Shown here piece by piece: positions 11,681 through 24,669 of a stretch of DNA of 64,000 bases (its first letter is position 1; every line of letters begins with the position of its first letter). The notes below the pieces were generated by a model. The model saw only the letters and a list, made by a program, of their open reading frames with translations, did not search any database and had not been told where the DNA came from. The translations under genes and the position numbers were made by a program. Source of the DNA: Halichondria panicea (Eukaryota; Porifera; Demospongiae; Suberitida; Halichondriidae); contig NC_087377.1 in NCBI RefSeq assembly GCF_963675165.1, positions 13,512,198-13,576,197 of the forward strand. The letters are read 5' to 3'.

Positions 11681-12530
11681 TGTGGCCAGGCCTGTCCTGG
11701 TGACACTGTTGTCTTCACCTGCACTCTGCCTGGTGTTACGAGTGGTAGTCTTATATGATGAATGGCAATCGAGTTGTATCTCTGATTCTGAGTAAAATTT
11801 GCAAAGAAAAAAGTTTGATTTTCCCTGAAAAATAACATTTTATGTCCACCAACACCAAAAACTAGGTCAGTATAGTCACCTATAATTATACAAGTTAGCC
11901 TCAATCCTCTGGTGCAACATAATTACCCCCTTTGATCTAGCTAGCTGTAATTAGATTGAGGCTCTACCAGAACATGCATGTTTTATTGTTGGTTATAATT
12001 TATACAGTGTGTTCATATCATAATTATCTTCTTTTCCCTCACAAGTCCGATTGCTGACTTTAATTTATCAATGCCGTGCAATCTGACATCATTCAGGAGG
12101 TACGTTTATACAGTATAAGGTATAATATTATGCAGTATGGGTCCACAGTGACACTGAAAAATGTTCGAGGGTGAGGGTGAGGGGTGTATGTAGGGATAGG
12201 TATTTAATTTGGGGTTTCTAATGCTTTAAGCTACATACAGGTACACGTAGTTTGCTTATATTGCTATGCAGACACCTAAAAGATTGCAAAACTTACCAGC
12301 AATGCATCATATTAATGGATTTCCTTGTGTGTGTGCACATAATCAACAAAAGCAAGAACCATGATCACTTGCAGGAGGTGGAGAAAATGTAACAATTAAG
12401 ACTCCATTCTCAGCCTCACTCACAGGTCCGTCTGCCAGCTAGTATAGAGTTGAACATGAATGCTGTACCGAAGACCGTGTACAAGTATGCATGACGGAGC
12501 CTCGCCCCCTCCCATCTCCTCTATCTCACA
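11681..12530. other. Intergenic DNA, nothing recognised
   Basis: No exon with splice sites, no RNA gene and no clear element ends are visible. The short open frames lack recognisable motifs. Confidence 0.4.
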
Positions 12531-12760
12531 TGTTGACATGCAAGGTGACAGCCCTGAGAAACTAAAGACGCTGCCTTCCTCATGCCCACCTAAACTGTAA
12601 GTTGAGTGCCACAAAACCAGATGCACCCATGTCTTATAGTACGTTTGTTGTGTATAGCACAAAGTTTTCATCAACGAAAAGGTGTTGGCTGGTATTTGGC
12701 TAACAATGAACCCCACGCCTTTCTAAACAATACACCAAGCACTAGGTGTGTGGTATGAAA
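12531..12760 (+). pseudogene. Decayed copy of the last two gene B exons
   Basis: Bases 12540-12597 resemble gene B exon 10, with ggtgacagccctga and a final ccacctaaactgtaagttga matching the donor at 8761-8773. At about 12716-12740 the string caagcactaggtgtgtggta matches the stop-codon region at 9425-9443. The coding frame between is degraded and the upstream exons are absent. It is the remnant of a partial duplication of the receptor's proline-rich tail. Confidence 0.6.
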
Positions 12761-13212
12761 TTATTTTTCTAAATTGTTTGCACAAAAAAATCAACTCGAA
12801 TTCATGGAGTTTGCAATCATTTGTCAGCTTACACATTTAGCATGTCAAGAGAGTTTATTCAAGTTAGGGCTTCTCCATTTCATTTGCATCACTTTACCAA
12901 TAATTATTGTTTGATTATCCAAGGAACATTTGTAGAATAATTGTCAAATAGCATCTACTGAGTTGATAGGCATGATCAAATATATATTAACACATAGCTC
13001 ATCAGACATAGCTTATTTTAACCATTGACCCCTAACTGTCTTTCTCAAGTCCAGCTGTTTTGTTATAATACCTCAAACTGTTGTATAGGCCTAAGAAATT
13101 ACCATGTATTATTATTGTTGAGTATAATTGTAGGCCCCAGTCTCACATGCATGTACCTGTAACTTGAGCTATATGAAGCAGCTATAATTATAGTGGATCA
13201 TCTAGATTGCTC
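12761..13212. other. Intergenic DNA, nothing recognised
   Basis: AT-rich sequence between the exon remnant and a MITE; no supported feature. Confidence 0.4.
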
Positions 13213-13410
13213 TACCGTATATATAGCGGGTAATTTTCGTGAGGTAAAAATTTGTTCAACTCGAACAAAAAATGGTGGTAACATTATTTTCGTTTGACTT
13301 CATTACATGCACTACATTGCATGCGTTCCAGTAAACAACACCTATACGTTTTTTGGGAGGAAAATTTCGTAGATCAGCTTGCCCACGAAAATTACCCGCT
13401 CTATATGGTA
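13213..13410. mobile_element. MITE, TACCGTATAGCG family
   Basis: Starts taccgtatatatagcgggta and ends with the near-complement acccgctctatatggta. The interior holds a second cgaaaattaccc-type repeat. No coding capacity. Confidence 0.7.
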
Positions 13411-13681
13411 TATGACATTGTATACACTGTACACTGTGGTTATTAGTTTATGGCTCCATCATTGTCATCACATTGTTACCATAATGCAGCAACATCGAAA
13501 TGAATGCTATATATATAGCCCTTGATTGTTCTTTGACGGCTTATACGTCGTGACAATTGAATGCTTTTAAGCACATGACAATTGACATCATGCCAACTGT
13601 CTTTGTATTGTTCACTACATTATGGCGCTATACAGGCATCTGTAAATTGAACATCGAAATTGTAAGCTAATCTGTTTGTGG

Positions 13682-14179
13682 TAGCCTCGTCCCCAGGCCG
13701 ATTTTTCTTTAATTAATAGAACGGAAAGAGAAAAATAAACTGGGTAAATATTGGGTGTGTGCATGTGGGCGTAATTTGTTCAGATCCAACACATTCCACT
13801 GGCTATGACATTTATTCTTATGGCAACCATGCATACTTTTTCAGGCGATTTGTTGCCTATTATATACAACTGTTGTAAGACAAATTGCCTGCAAATTTGC
13901 AAGCAACTCATTGCATACAATACTTGTGGCAATTCACAATGGTTGGAGGCAAAAATTAAAATTGCCTGAAAATTGCCTGGTGTATGTGGTGACCTTAATT
14001 ATTCTTTCTGGTTTGCTAGTTCGTTCACTGGTTCTCAGGTTTAAGTGTATACTGGTGTTCCCTGAATTTACCTATTAGTGTGGTCATTGGATCATCCGAT
14101 AGTATATGCAATTATCAAGCCTATTTTTCTCCTTGGCCTTTCGTTCTATTAAAAGAAAATCGACCTGAGGATGGGGCTA
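13682..14179. mobile_element. Non-autonomous transposon, TAGCCTCG family
   Basis: Left end tagcctcgtccccaggccg and right end cgacctgaggatggggcta are inverted repeats. The flanking nonamers tgtttgtgg (13673-13681) and tatttgtgg (14180-14188) differ by one base and fit a 9-bp target duplication. The interior repeats the word ttgcctg but encodes nothing recognisable. Confidence 0.8.
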
Positions 14180-16373
14180 TATTTGTGGTATAGTTAGGGT
14201 TAGGGTTAGTTTATATTCAGTGATATTTTTTAATCTAATGTTAACCTCTTAGGCATTTTCATTTCATGAGTGGGGAGTATAACTCGTATAGTTCCTCCTT
14301 TCCAACGAATTACTTTAAATATTATCATGTGCTACTGTTGTGGGTGTAATGCTAATCTTTGTTAGCTAGACCAGTGCATGCATAATATAGAGAGTAGAAT
14401 ATGTTTTGGTATGTGGTAAAAATCAATACCTAAAAGCTAATGAACAATGCATATGTTTAGTTAACACTCTTTACCAAATCAAGGTTTAGATCTCTGGAAA
14501 TCATTTACTGCCACAAAACTGCAAGTATATATATATATAATGCCCATTTTGTTGATGCCCTTGTCCAAATTTTACAATCATAATTATGGTTTTATTAATC
14601 CACTATTCTACTTATAAAGTGTTAATACTATTAGGTGGCAGATATTATATTATGCCTCGGGGTGTAACTACAGAGGAACACCATAAAGCTGACCGTCTGT
14701 GTGAGGCTGGTGAGTATGCAGTCAGTGCATTAGTGCATTAGATATTGGCATGTGGTAGACTCTAGTAAGTGCATGGGACTGCATACAAACTGGTCATTCT
14801 AACAACATCTACGCAACAACACATCATCTGCATACATGAATCTTCCTTTGCCTCATTTAAGTTGTTATTCCCTTTTAATGCATCTCGTTAATACTAAACC
14901 CCCCACCCACACACACACACATACACATGCTTGCAGTTCGACCCTTAATTGTCTCACTTAATGTTTTTAATTGGTTGTCTGACGCCCCAATGCCTACACA
15001 CCCACACGTCGGCTATATCCAAGGGTGTTACTGTACAACATGCACTGTAAGCTGTTGAGGTAACTGTTAATAGATCTCCCTTGCATAAATGTGATTAGCC
15101 TCAGCCCGGGGACGAGACTAGAATGTGGTATGCCTGGTACTATCCTTGGGAAAGCCTGGGTGCTATTTATTCCTTCCCACAAACCCTATAGCTGTGGATG
15201 AGTTTTTACATTATATATATAATATTTAACTGTTAAAAAAATAATCTCGCTCTGTCCATAATTTATGTACCAAAAGACGTGTGGGATCGTATATGCCAAC
15301 TTGTGTTTTCGTCAAATGAATGAAGTTTTCTTCAGTTCTTGCCTGCCTTAGCTAACATGTATGTATGCATGCGTGCAGTCTATTATGACACCAACATTTT
15401 GGTGCATGTATTCAGCAGTAGCAATTGGCTATGCATAATTAACTCTATACCTACCTCATGCACTACCCTCAATGGTCACTCTTTGCAAGCAGGTGAATAA
15501 TTTCCACTAATTATGTCCGTTGATTTCTGTCTGCTTTGTTTACTATTGTGCTAGTTATTTGCTCGTCTGCGTCGGTAAATTTGATGTCACACTTAGTTTT
15601 TCCTTTTAGTGTCTTCCATTAGGCTGGCATGCTTATGGCCCTGAGAAAATAATTAAAGTCTGTGTATTTATTTGTACACAAAAGTTAAATTTCTAATTTC
15701 TATTAATAGCTAAAAAGAGTTAATTATAGGTTCACACCTCACATAGCAAATACAACATCACACAGCACAACACAGTATATAGGAATTTCCCTCAACGTAT
15801 ATACTCTCTCCAAGGTTGATTTCACTTGCTATCATGTGGTTTTTAAGATTCACAGAGGGCTGTCCCTGGGAAAGTCCCAAAGTAAGTGGCGCCAAGAGGT
15901 AGTGGTGCGTTCAGTGGTCGCTATACATAGGCTGCTACTGTAAATAATGATATCCCACATCCCACAATTGATTTAGTGGTCATTATGAAGACCTATAGTT
16001 GTCTAAGTGCACAGACATACCACCATCTGCCCATTCTCACTGTTATGGTATCCCGTGCTTTATAGCGACCCAATAGGCTGCTTTGCTTCTGTCACATGAT
16101 TTGTTTTTGTGTGTGATGTAATCAGCAATACCTATTGGTATAAAAGTGGTACTTCTCCACTCTATCTTAATTGTAAATTCCATGCTGCCAATAATGGAAT
16201 TTCCCGTTGGTCGTCACTACGGTGACTAACAATCGGTTGGTGGCACCTTTTCACAGGAACCCTCTTCTTAGAGTGGGCACCTGTTCAAACAAAATATGCA
16301 CATAGTATATCAGTGTTTGCTTTTATAAAATGACTACTATTTTTGTCTGGTGCTACACTATATGGAAGAATTG
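14180..16373. other. Intergenic DNA with exon-like scraps
   Basis: No intact gene. A stretch at about 14695-14760 (tctgtgtgaggctggtgagt and following) resembles the end of the decayed death-domain exon near 26636. Segments near 15140 and 18715 share a short motif (ggtactatcc..gggaaagcc), a dispersed repeat of unknown type. Confidence 0.4.
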
Positions 16374-16905
16374 TAGCCTCGTTCCCAGGCTCTCCTTTTT
16401 TCTGTTCTTTGTCACAATCGTTCAATAAGATAAATACGGTATTAATTGGAGGAATAAAGAAAGAATAAAGGTAAAGTTAAGAAAAGGGAGAGCCTGGTAT
16501 GCGAAGTCGCGTGACGGTAGAAGGATGGTAAAAGTATGAAATTGAGTATGGGCAGGTAGATGTTGAGATATTGGACTGCCCCCACACCTCAATCTCTATG
16601 ACTAAAAACTTTGTGCAGGACTGGTGGACATGCATGACCATAGATTTGGAATTGGGTGTTATACAATATTGATCCTGGCCTTGGTAGATTTTCTTAGTGT
16701 CTTAATTAATGCGTGGGCGAACTCTACGTCATGATTGTGGGCTACATATCGCACGTTCATAAAAATGTATGTGGATCACGCGATTTCGCATACCAGGCTT
16801 TACTTTTTCTTTCACGTCCATCATGTCCTTCTTTAGTGCCTCCCATCATCTCTAACTCATTTATATTGAGGAAACAAACAAGAACAAAGCCTGGGGACGA
16901 GGCTA
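16374..16905. mobile_element. Non-autonomous transposon, TAGCCTCG family, perfect TSD
   Basis: Left end tagcctcgttcccaggctct and right end agcctggggacgaggcta. The nonamer gaagaattg is present exactly at 16365-16373 and 16906-16914. The inner part contains subterminal aggctct and acgcgatttcgcataccagg segments in opposite orientations. No transposase is visible. Confidence 0.88.
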
Positions 16906-18456
16906 GAAGAATTGCATGCTATACTAAAGAAGGATTGTCTGTGTCTATAAGAGGAAAATTTAAACTTCACCTTTACAATCTTTCTTAGTGATTAATTTTG
17001 CTATACTTGACAGTGTAGCTGCTATATAGGTGTAGCTGTTTCTAGTTTAGTGACAAAGATGTTTAATTGTTGTGGATCTATGAATTCTGTTTCTATATCA
17101 GTTAAAATGTAGCTATAAGAAAGAAAATGAAGCCATAGGTTCGCCTGGCAATAGCTATGTTTACTGCATGCATGGGTTTATAATCCCAGGTTTTTTTTTA
17201 ATGAATATGCTTGTCTTTACTGCAAGGAATTTTAAGGCTCGATCTGCAGTCACTTTGCCTATGTGCACTAAGTGATTACCCTATACGTGATTCAATATCT
17301 GTAGCTGCGTCTAATTGTAGTCACAATGAATGTTTGTGTGGAACTATACGAATTATTCAAGTGTATATACCGGTAATTAAGGCCCGTGTTATTGCGTGTC
17401 TTGCATGCACTTCCCACTAATAATTATTGATTGCATGATCACTGATATGACACTATTGTGCAAGCTGGGTTTGGCACTGATTTGGACCAATGAGAATCAA
17501 TGATGATGATGTATTGCTGATAGGTCCCTTTGTATATAAGGCACCAATCAGGCAAGCCAGGGTAGTACATGTGTACAGCTGTGTTCCACTGTACTTTCAA
17601 GAGTTTTCAAAGCCTTTTTGCATAATGTTGATACCTTTCAAATAATTGGAACGAAAGAGAGGGACCTCTTGTTAGAGTGCTCCCTCTTACAATAAAACAA
17701 ACAAAAATCCACTGTGTATGTATGTATGTGAGTTAATATTTTTATGCTAATCTTTGCATGAGCCTTACAGCAGTATATATTATATCTTATCTACATGTAT
17801 GTGCAATTGTTTGTTCGAGGTTTACTTCATACAATACACATATAATTTCTGCTTGATGTACATGTACATGTAGCTACTTATAACTTTTTGGCTAAGCTAT
17901 GAGCAACCGACACTGTTACAGTATCAAAGTCCTGCATATGTAGTATACCTTAGTCTACAGTGTTTCTATTTGACAGTCATATATGTGTGGAGCAGCAGAG
18001 CTGCGCAGATGCATGCCTTTGAATTATGTGTTAGCCCATGAACTCAATTAATAACTCTGCCCAGAAGATCATGGATGTGAATGTTTTATAGTCAATGGTC
18101 CCCGTTAACACCTGCTTTTCGTTTAACACATGCTTTTTGCATAGTTTTTAGTTGCCCTTGCATCCCTATACCCCATGCATGGTGAATACGAAACGGTGGA
18201 TGAATTGGTGCAAGGGGGAAATTTTGCAGCACATCCCTATTAAGTCAACTTTTCATGACTCATGTGTTAGTTTTCTCAACCATCCATGCAAGGTCTTCAC
18301 ACAACACTGTACTGTTGGCTGCATGTACGTGTCTACTGTTTGAGAATTTCCCTGGGAAAGCATGCATGCACCCTTTATGAGCATTTCAATTGAAAGTGTG
18401 ACCTTCTTTTTATCACACTATTATTCAGTAGTATTTAGCTGTCTGGTATATAGGTA
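16906..18456. other. Intergenic DNA, nothing recognised
   Basis: Short open frames here lack splice context and domain motifs. A TATA-like tatataagg occurs near 17532 but has no supported gene after it. Confidence 0.4.
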
Positions 18457-18585
18457 CACTGTAAAAAATGATTGAAAAAAAGTGCGGTGGACACACTAAA
18501 ACCGTCGCATATAGCACGCTTTTTTGAAAAAGTGTGCTATATGCGACGGTTTTAGTGTGGTCACCGCACTTTTTTTTTTACAGTG
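18457..18585. mobile_element. Hairpin MITE with CACTGTAAAA ends
   Basis: A 129-bp near-perfect palindrome begins cactgtaaaaaa and ends ttttttacagtg, with the arm actaaaaccgtcgcatatag matched by its complement. The CACTG ends resemble those of the large transposon at 33725-40478, which may be able to act on such elements (inference). Confidence 0.8.
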
Positions 18586-19393
18586 TATATGTGTATATAA
18601 TTATACTGAGGTACATTAAAGATGACTATATTATATAGGGTGAATCAGAAACTAAATGTTTGTGTTGTTTACTATACATGAGCTGCATGGTTTAGGTAAC
18701 TAATGTATATACATGTGGTACTATCCCTGGGAAAGCCCCAATGCTGTTTACTCCTTCCCACACACGCCTATACCCAACTGTGGAGTTTCTACAACATGGA
18801 CTCTGAGTGAACCTTCTGTGACCTTCTTTTTATCACACTTTTGTACTTATAGCTATAGCTATCATGTGTTTCTTCAACATAATTATGAGCTGCATGCAGG
18901 TACGTAACTCTTGTTATCTCGTGCGTGTACGCATGCACAACAGGGATAGAGTGATTGGTGTGTCTGTGGGTCTGTGACTGTGTTGAGCCAACTATAGACA
19001 CTTTTATGAATTGCTTTAACTGCACCCTGGCAACCATAAAACTAATCTAGCTATTAGCACTGGTCTAGCTATAACTGTGTAGCTCTATCGAATGCTATAT
19101 AATGCAACTACATTGCATTGGCAACCCTCAGAGGATGATAGTTAGTGGTGCATGGGTGTGGTTCCTGGCATTGAACCGCGAATATTAGAACCCACAGACA
19201 TTTCTGCTGAGGGCCAAATAACAAAAATTTACACCTGTGAAAATTTCCCACTATACGGTATCTCTTTCTCTAATCAGTTACCTTGTAAGCTATCAATATT
19301 GTTGTACATTGAGCTTACCTGAACAGCTGTCTGAAAGATTTGTATTTGACTTAGATATTGTGTTTGAATTAGTTCTTCCTCCCCCTTCCTCAG
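18586..19393. other. Intergenic DNA before the HEAT exon mosaic
   Basis: No exon is supported until the acceptor at 19391-19393. The end of a TACCGTATAGCG-type MITE (cccactatacggta) lies at about 19247-19260. Confidence 0.4.
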
Positions 19394-20776
19394 CTCCTCT
19401 GGTATTGATACTGGACTGGCTGTATTTGGGGTGGTGCATGTATCGTATCCATGATGACATGGCCCACACAAACCAGCAGATGTACTCGTGTGGTTCACTG
19501 GCCCCCAAAATGAGGAGGGGAGGATGTATGGACTCACACTATCACAAGCCAGGAGAGCCATGGGAGAAGAGTGAAGGGTAAGGGTGTGTGATGTATGTGA
19601 ATACCGTATAGTGTGAAATTTTCGAGGCACTTATATTTTGTGGAATGGCCTCTAAAAGCATTTCGTTGCACAATGTTCGTGGAAGGACTGCTCACCGGAA
19701 GCCACGCCTTTAATCTTTGCAACGTTATAGCAGATAATTCTAATTAAAGAAAATGTTCGTGGACTTAATTTTTGTGTAGGATTGCTAACCCATGAAATCC
19801 GCGAAAATTAAGCCCCTTGAAAATTTCGCGTTATACGGTACGTATGCTATATGATTGAGGGTGTAGTGGGGTATGGGATAAAGGTATGTTGATGTTATGT
19901 AGATTAGGTGTACTGATCATGTACAAAGATGTGTGTGATAAGGTACTTTGTACATGTGCATGTGGTATAAATGTGGTGGTCACCGCACTAGTGAGCGTCC
20001 AAGTGTTGAGTACAGCTTGACATGTGAATGTGTTGTGTGATGTAAATTGAGGCAGAGTATAATCAAGAGAGAGAGAGAGTATCGAATGTAGGCATACTGT
20101 GTATCAGATGTATGCGGAGAGTAATGTGACTACTTTTTATGCACACTGACCATGCAATCCAAGTGTGGGTGATGATATGAAAGCAACTCTCCAGTTGCTT
20201 TAGTGATAGTGTATGAGTTGACATTTCTTAGACACCAGTGCTTCACTGAAACAGAGTAATGTCCTCAAAAGCTGACACTGTAAGAAACTTTCAAAGTGGA
20301 TTCCATAGAACATTACAAAATATTTTGTGTTGTACTGTGACTACGGTATCTTGAGTGCATGTGTTCAATGTTGCTCTAATATTTTTTTTCTCTCTCCCTC
20401 TCTCTCTCTCTGTCCACATTTTCCAGTGTTTACCAAGTTGCTGGGTAAGAGAGTGTTCAAGAGATACCTCGAGCTGTTCCTGGACTCCCCATATTTCATG
20501 GACTGGTGGGTTATTATGACTCTAGAAGCCATTATTTACAATATCATACAAGTTTGCTCCAAAACACTTTCTGTTTGTGTACTTTGTTGCAATTTCAACA
20601 TTGATAATGTACTCCAGTTATTTACATGTACCCCCCCCTCACACACACATGCACATACACCCCCAGAGCAATATGACAATGCCTAGTGCAATATGCTGGA
20701 GTGGTCTGTCTCACCTCACTCTGTCAGCTGCTAGGGAGAATGATCCTCAGAGGGAGAATAGAACAACACATCCAAT
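19394..20776 (+). CDS. HEAT-repeat protein gene: C-terminal exon group
   Basis: Three exons have good splice sites. Exon 19394-19577 is open throughout: PLVLILDWLYLGW, then MYSCGSLAPKMRRGGCMD and a PGEPWEKSEG end at a GTAAGG donor. Exon 20427-20505 reads VFTKLLGKRVFKRYLELF. Exon 20667-20776 contains SGLSHLTLSAARENDPQREN. Together with neighbouring exons they belong to a helical-repeat (HEAT/ARM-like) protein whose other parts lie at 21961-24262, 40546-41061 and 42415-44082. Because this late part of the protein lies upstream of earlier parts, the block is probably a rearranged copy. I cannot name the family member. Reading frames are intact, but expression of this copy is uncertain. Confidence 0.55.
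19602..19840. mobile_element. MITE, TACCGTATAGCG family
   Basis: Ends taccgtatagtgtgaaattt and tttcgcgttatacggta are inverted repeats. The element closely resembles the copy at 6653-6866, including the ggcctctaaaagc and gttagcaatcctacacg segments. It lies in the intron just after the exon at 19394-19577. Confidence 0.75.
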
Positions 20777-21582
20777 GTGAGTCTTTGAATAATATCTACG
20801 TAGCTAATGACTTATAGGCGAACAACTCAAAGCCTAGGACGACTGCATGTACCTATATTAAGTCGTATATTGTATCATTCGGGATTCCTTTGTACATGTA
20901 CTAGTCCCGTATTAGAATATGATCTACGTGTGAGAAGTACCTCAGAGGTGGTAATCGTGTACTGCATAAAGAGAGTGCATAGGGAGGCGCACGGGCTGTT
21001 TTAAAAGTAGACCCTCGCTAATCGGAATAGAGCGGGACCAGACTCCATTCGAATGTATGAAATTCCGGATTAACAGATGTCATTAATCGATTATAAATAA
21101 TCGTTAACAAAGACACTTGTACGTGTACATGTATTATGAATATACATGTGACCTTTATTCAAGGTGCGTATTCTCAGCTGAAGTGATCCTTTACCAGGAG
21201 TAATGGAACAGGGTCCCTTAAGTAGAAAGCTAGAATTGTAGTTTGTTCTTTAGCCCCAGAACTTCTAAGACTCCAGGCTTCTTTGAGCTTTATGGGTTCT
21301 GGTTTTACCCTTACCTTTTAAGGCACATAACCTGTTATTGTCATGAGTTAAAGCGTACTCACTGCTATAGAGTCCCCAAGGCCATGATAGTGTTCATGGT
21401 TGGAGTGTTGTGAGTTGTAGCTTTCATTGCTTCCTCTAGTACTGGCTTGTAGTGCTGCCTTGAAGCTGTAGCATTGCCTACTGCTGTTTTAACAGTTAGT
21501 GCAGATGTTACCATCATTAGTGTTCAGCTTATGAGTTTTTGTTTCTCTCTCTCTCTCTCAACACACACACACACACACACAG
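20777..21582. other. Intron-like DNA with a pogo-like end
   Basis: Near 21005 the string gtagaccctcgctaatcgga and, 60 bases later, tccggattaac resemble the pogo-type terminal sequence at 61 and 49677. No exon was recognised before the death-domain exon at 21583. Confidence 0.4.
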
Positions 21583-21713
21583 CCTCAGCCTCAGTCCCAG
21601 CCCTGCCTGATGTAGACAAGCTCCTGGACATTGACCAGCATATCAGGTCAATGAAGCACAAATGGAGGGAGCTGGCTGAGACTATGAGGGTGCCAGAAAC
21701 AATGATTGAACAG
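21583..21713 (+). CDS. Orphan death-domain exon (first half)
   Basis: This 131-nt exon is open, follows a cacacag acceptor and ends at a GTACGT donor. It encodes DVDKLLDIDQHIRSMKHKWR and AETMRVPETMIEQ, closely matching gene B exon 8 (6988-7115) with the same phases (1 in, 0 out). No intact second-half exon follows; the nearest copy, at about 26540, is degraded. It is a duplicated death-domain exon stranded among HEAT exons. Whether it is spliced into any transcript is unknown. Confidence 0.7.
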
Positions 21714-21960
21714 GTACGTACTCGAATCCATCAAGGGTCAAACATTGATAGTCATCAGGAGTACATGACATGCACATGTACTGTACATACATACATGTAC
21801 TTATAGTAGAGCAGCATAATTATCCACAAAATGCGGGAGTTTCCGTGCGTGGAATACAAAATTAATGTGGATAAGCTAGCCAAATCCATGATATTTTTGC
21901 AGCACACATTTTTTAGCAGATCTATCTTGCTGTGATGTTGGTGCATGTGTGTGTGTGCAG

Positions 21961-23271
21961 GTGGACTTCTACATCTCCCAGAACCAGGCGGTCAACCATG
22001 CAGTGAGAGAGGCAGCCTGCATCTGTACTGCAGAGCTGGGCACTAAGGTGAGTGGGTGGTCATGTGATTATGCCTGTGTAATCTATATCCCCTAAAGTCC
22101 GGTATCATGTGTTCAGTAGCACACATGATTATAATAATTATATTTACACATTACAGCTCAACAATTCAACCCCTCCTCCACACACACGCACACACACGCA
22201 CGCACACACACACACACACACACATGCAGGTGAACAAGGATTGTCTGAAACCATACAGGGGACGACTGGTGAGTGTACTGTTGTAGTGTTTCCATGACAA
22301 TGTGTGGAGTTTTATGGTGTAGTGGGGTATGGGATAAAGGCGTGCTAGCTTATGTGTACAAAGTGTTTGTGATACGGGTACGTGTGCTTAGTAGATTATG
22401 TGGTAGATAAATGTGGGCCAGTGTACACAAGAGATCCCTCAAGTGAGCTTATGTGTTGTGGATGTAAATAGAATTGTAGAGTCATACGTAATAGCAGTTC
22501 TAATCTTGCCCCCCTTCCCTCCAGTTCAATATCCTGCTTGGAGTGCTGAGTGGTGTTAGACAGAATAATAAGTGTGTGTGGTGACCGAGTGTCCTCCCTC
22601 CTCCCCCTCTGTGCTGAGACACTCACGACACAGACACTATCCTCAACACATCAACCTCCTGGAGACACTGCTCAAACTGGTGAGATGGGTGATAAATGGA
22701 TCTCATTGTGTCATCGACATGCATGCACAAATCACTATTATAAGTTCAGTGCATTAATGTCCTTGCTTGATAACGTCCAGGCCAAAAAAAACACTAGCAC
22801 TTATAATTATTCGTGCACGCATGTTGAACGTCCTCTGATGGCGACCCTATAATTATGCTCTCTAAGTCTATAAAGTTACTTTAGTGATGTATGTTGTACT
22901 ATCGACAGCGTGGATTGAAATTTCTTAGACAGCTAAGTTCCTCAAAAGCTGACACTGTAAGAAACATTCGATACTTTTGAAGTAGGTTCCACATAACAAT
23001 TTCTTTGTAAATTGTACTGTGACTATACACGTATCTGAATGTGTTCAATGTTTCTCTGTTCTTATGTTTCTCTGTCTTTGTTTCCTACATTTAAGCTATT
23101 TCAATAGATAATGAGATCTGCATACTCCACTTATTACAAGTACTCCCCACCACATGCAGAGCAGTGACAATGCCTGGTGGTGCAGTCTGCTGGAGTGGAC
23201 TGTCTCACCTCACTCTGTCAGCTGCTAGGGAGAATGATCCTCAGAGGGAGAATAGAACAACACAATCCAAT
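21961..23271 (+). CDS. HEAT-repeat exon block, copy 1
   Basis: Exons with splice signals: 21961-22047 (VDFYISQNQAVNHAVREAAC, then CTAELGTK); 22230-22268 (VNKDCLKPYRGRL); about 22525-22580 (FNILLGVLSGVRQNN); 22634-22679 (TLSSTHQPPGDTAQT in one frame, HYPQHINLLETLLKL in another, the second more HEAT-like); 23160-23271 (SGLSHLTLSAARENDPQREN again). The block from 21846 to about 23440 reappears at 27541 to about 29170 with very high identity. Amphipathic helices and the VREAA motif point to HEAT repeats. It is probably not a complete gene. Confidence 0.55.
22183..22228. repeat. CA microsatellite before an exon acceptor
   Basis: A CA/CG-rich run replaces the usual pyrimidine tract directly before the acceptor of the VNKDCLK exon at 22230. 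The same arrangement recurs at 24205-24223, 27885-27973 and, hugely expanded and inverted, at 52601-53168. Confidence 0.8.
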
Positions 23272-23737
23272 GTGAGTCTTCGAATAATATCTATATACGT
23301 TGCTACATGACTTAGGCTTGTATAACCAATATTATTATGACTTAAGCCAACAACTCAAAGCCTATAAGACAACTTTCAAATCATATGTAGTGTCATTCAG
23401 GATTCGTTTGTACGTGTATGCATATTAGACGTTAGACTACATATTGGCTGTTTTAGTTGAGATTGTCTTTGAAGGTGGTTTGACATAGCGTTCACAGCTT
23501 TTACTTTATGTACATCACTACATGCACTGCATACTTTTTATTTGGTTTCTTTATAAATCATGTCACCAGCCGAGGGTTTGCACTTTAGTGCTCTAGTTAT
23601 AACTTCATACAAAACATGTGTAGTGGCTTTTTAATGAACAACGTTATTGTTTACATTGTTCTTAAGTATATAGTTGAACGGATGTAGTGCTATATTGTTT
23701 ACATGTACATTAACTGAAGATGAAAATTACCAGAAGT

Positions 23738-23798
23738 TTCACAGTCCTACTGGTCCATACGCCTGGTTAGTGTTCAGTTCAATCTCCTCTTTGGGTAA
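23738..23798 (-). pseudogene. Orphan last-exon fragment of the D/E receptor
   Basis: Read on the minus strand, this stretch encodes KEEIELNTNQAYGPVGL followed by TGA, the C-terminal end of receptors D and E. Its 3' flank (23620-23737) also matches the 3' flanks of both genes. The rest of a receptor is absent. It marks an unequal-exchange or deletion breakpoint in the tandem array. Confidence 0.75.
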
Positions 23799-24002
23799 CT
23801 AGTCCAATTAACTTTGAAGTCAATTAACCGTACTGTCTGCAGCAACCAAATTAAGCCACTATAGTTCTAATGAATGTGTCCACTAGCTAGCTACCACCAC
23901 TAAAATGAATCTGATTAGAGCCTTGCTTCGCTCGGAATTATTTTGCATAGGAAATTTATAGGGTCCTTCGTTATTGTTCCACTATCTCTCCCTCCCTCTC
24001 AG

Positions 24003-24262
24003 GTACTCTGTGGCTGAGGATGTGAGGCTCTACTCTCAGCAGACCTGGAGGGTGGTCACACAGACCAGGGGAGTGCAGCTGGTAGAGCAGCACATCCACA
24101 AAGTGGTGAGTTTTCGTGCTTGGAACACGAATATGGACAAGCTAGCCAAATCCATGATATTTCTGCAGCACAAATTGTTAGTTGAGATCCTTATCACGCA
24201 TGCACGCGCACACACACACACAGGTGAACAAGGAGTGTCTGAAACCGTACGAGAGACGACTG
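24003..24262 (+). CDS. HEAT-repeat exons between receptor copies
   Basis: Exon 24003-24105 encodes YSVAEDVRLYSQQTWRVVTQ and RGVQLVEQHIHKV with intact acceptor and donor. Exon 24224-24262 (VNKECLKPYERRL) follows a CA repeat and acceptor. The VDFYISQ exon that normally lies between them is missing here, so this segment carries a deletion relative to the order at 40546-40858. Confidence 0.5.
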
Positions 24263-24669
24263 GTGAGTGTATTGTTGTAGTGTTTCCATGACAATGTGTA
24301 GAGCTTTATGGTATAGTGGGGTATGGGATAAGGGATAAAGGGATAAAGGTATGCTAGCTTGACGAAGGTATTTGTGATAAGGGTACTCAGGTAGATTAAG
24401 GCCGTTTTTTAATTGAAATTGAAGAATAAGTGTACTATAAAGAACTACCATTTTTTGTAAAAAATGTTGTCAATTACACATTATTTTTCACAAAATCAAA
24501 AGATTGAGGGTGTTGCATATTTGGAGGGGTGCTTTAAATCAAATAAGTACGGTAGTGGCTTTTTAATGAACAATGTTATTGTTTACATTGTTCTTAAGTT
24601 GTTGATAATAAACGGATGTAGTGCTATATTAATTGTTTACATGTATATCTACACTGTTGATGAGAGTTT

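Noticed and set aside
14203..14221. TTAGGG telomere-like repeats
   Set aside because: Only about two units (gttagggttagggttag); too short to mean a telomere or an interstitial telomeric array.
19274..19630. Minus-strand open frames opposite the MYSCGSLAPK exon
   Set aside because: The plus-strand frame has splice sites and a second, related copy at 43999; the minus frames do not.
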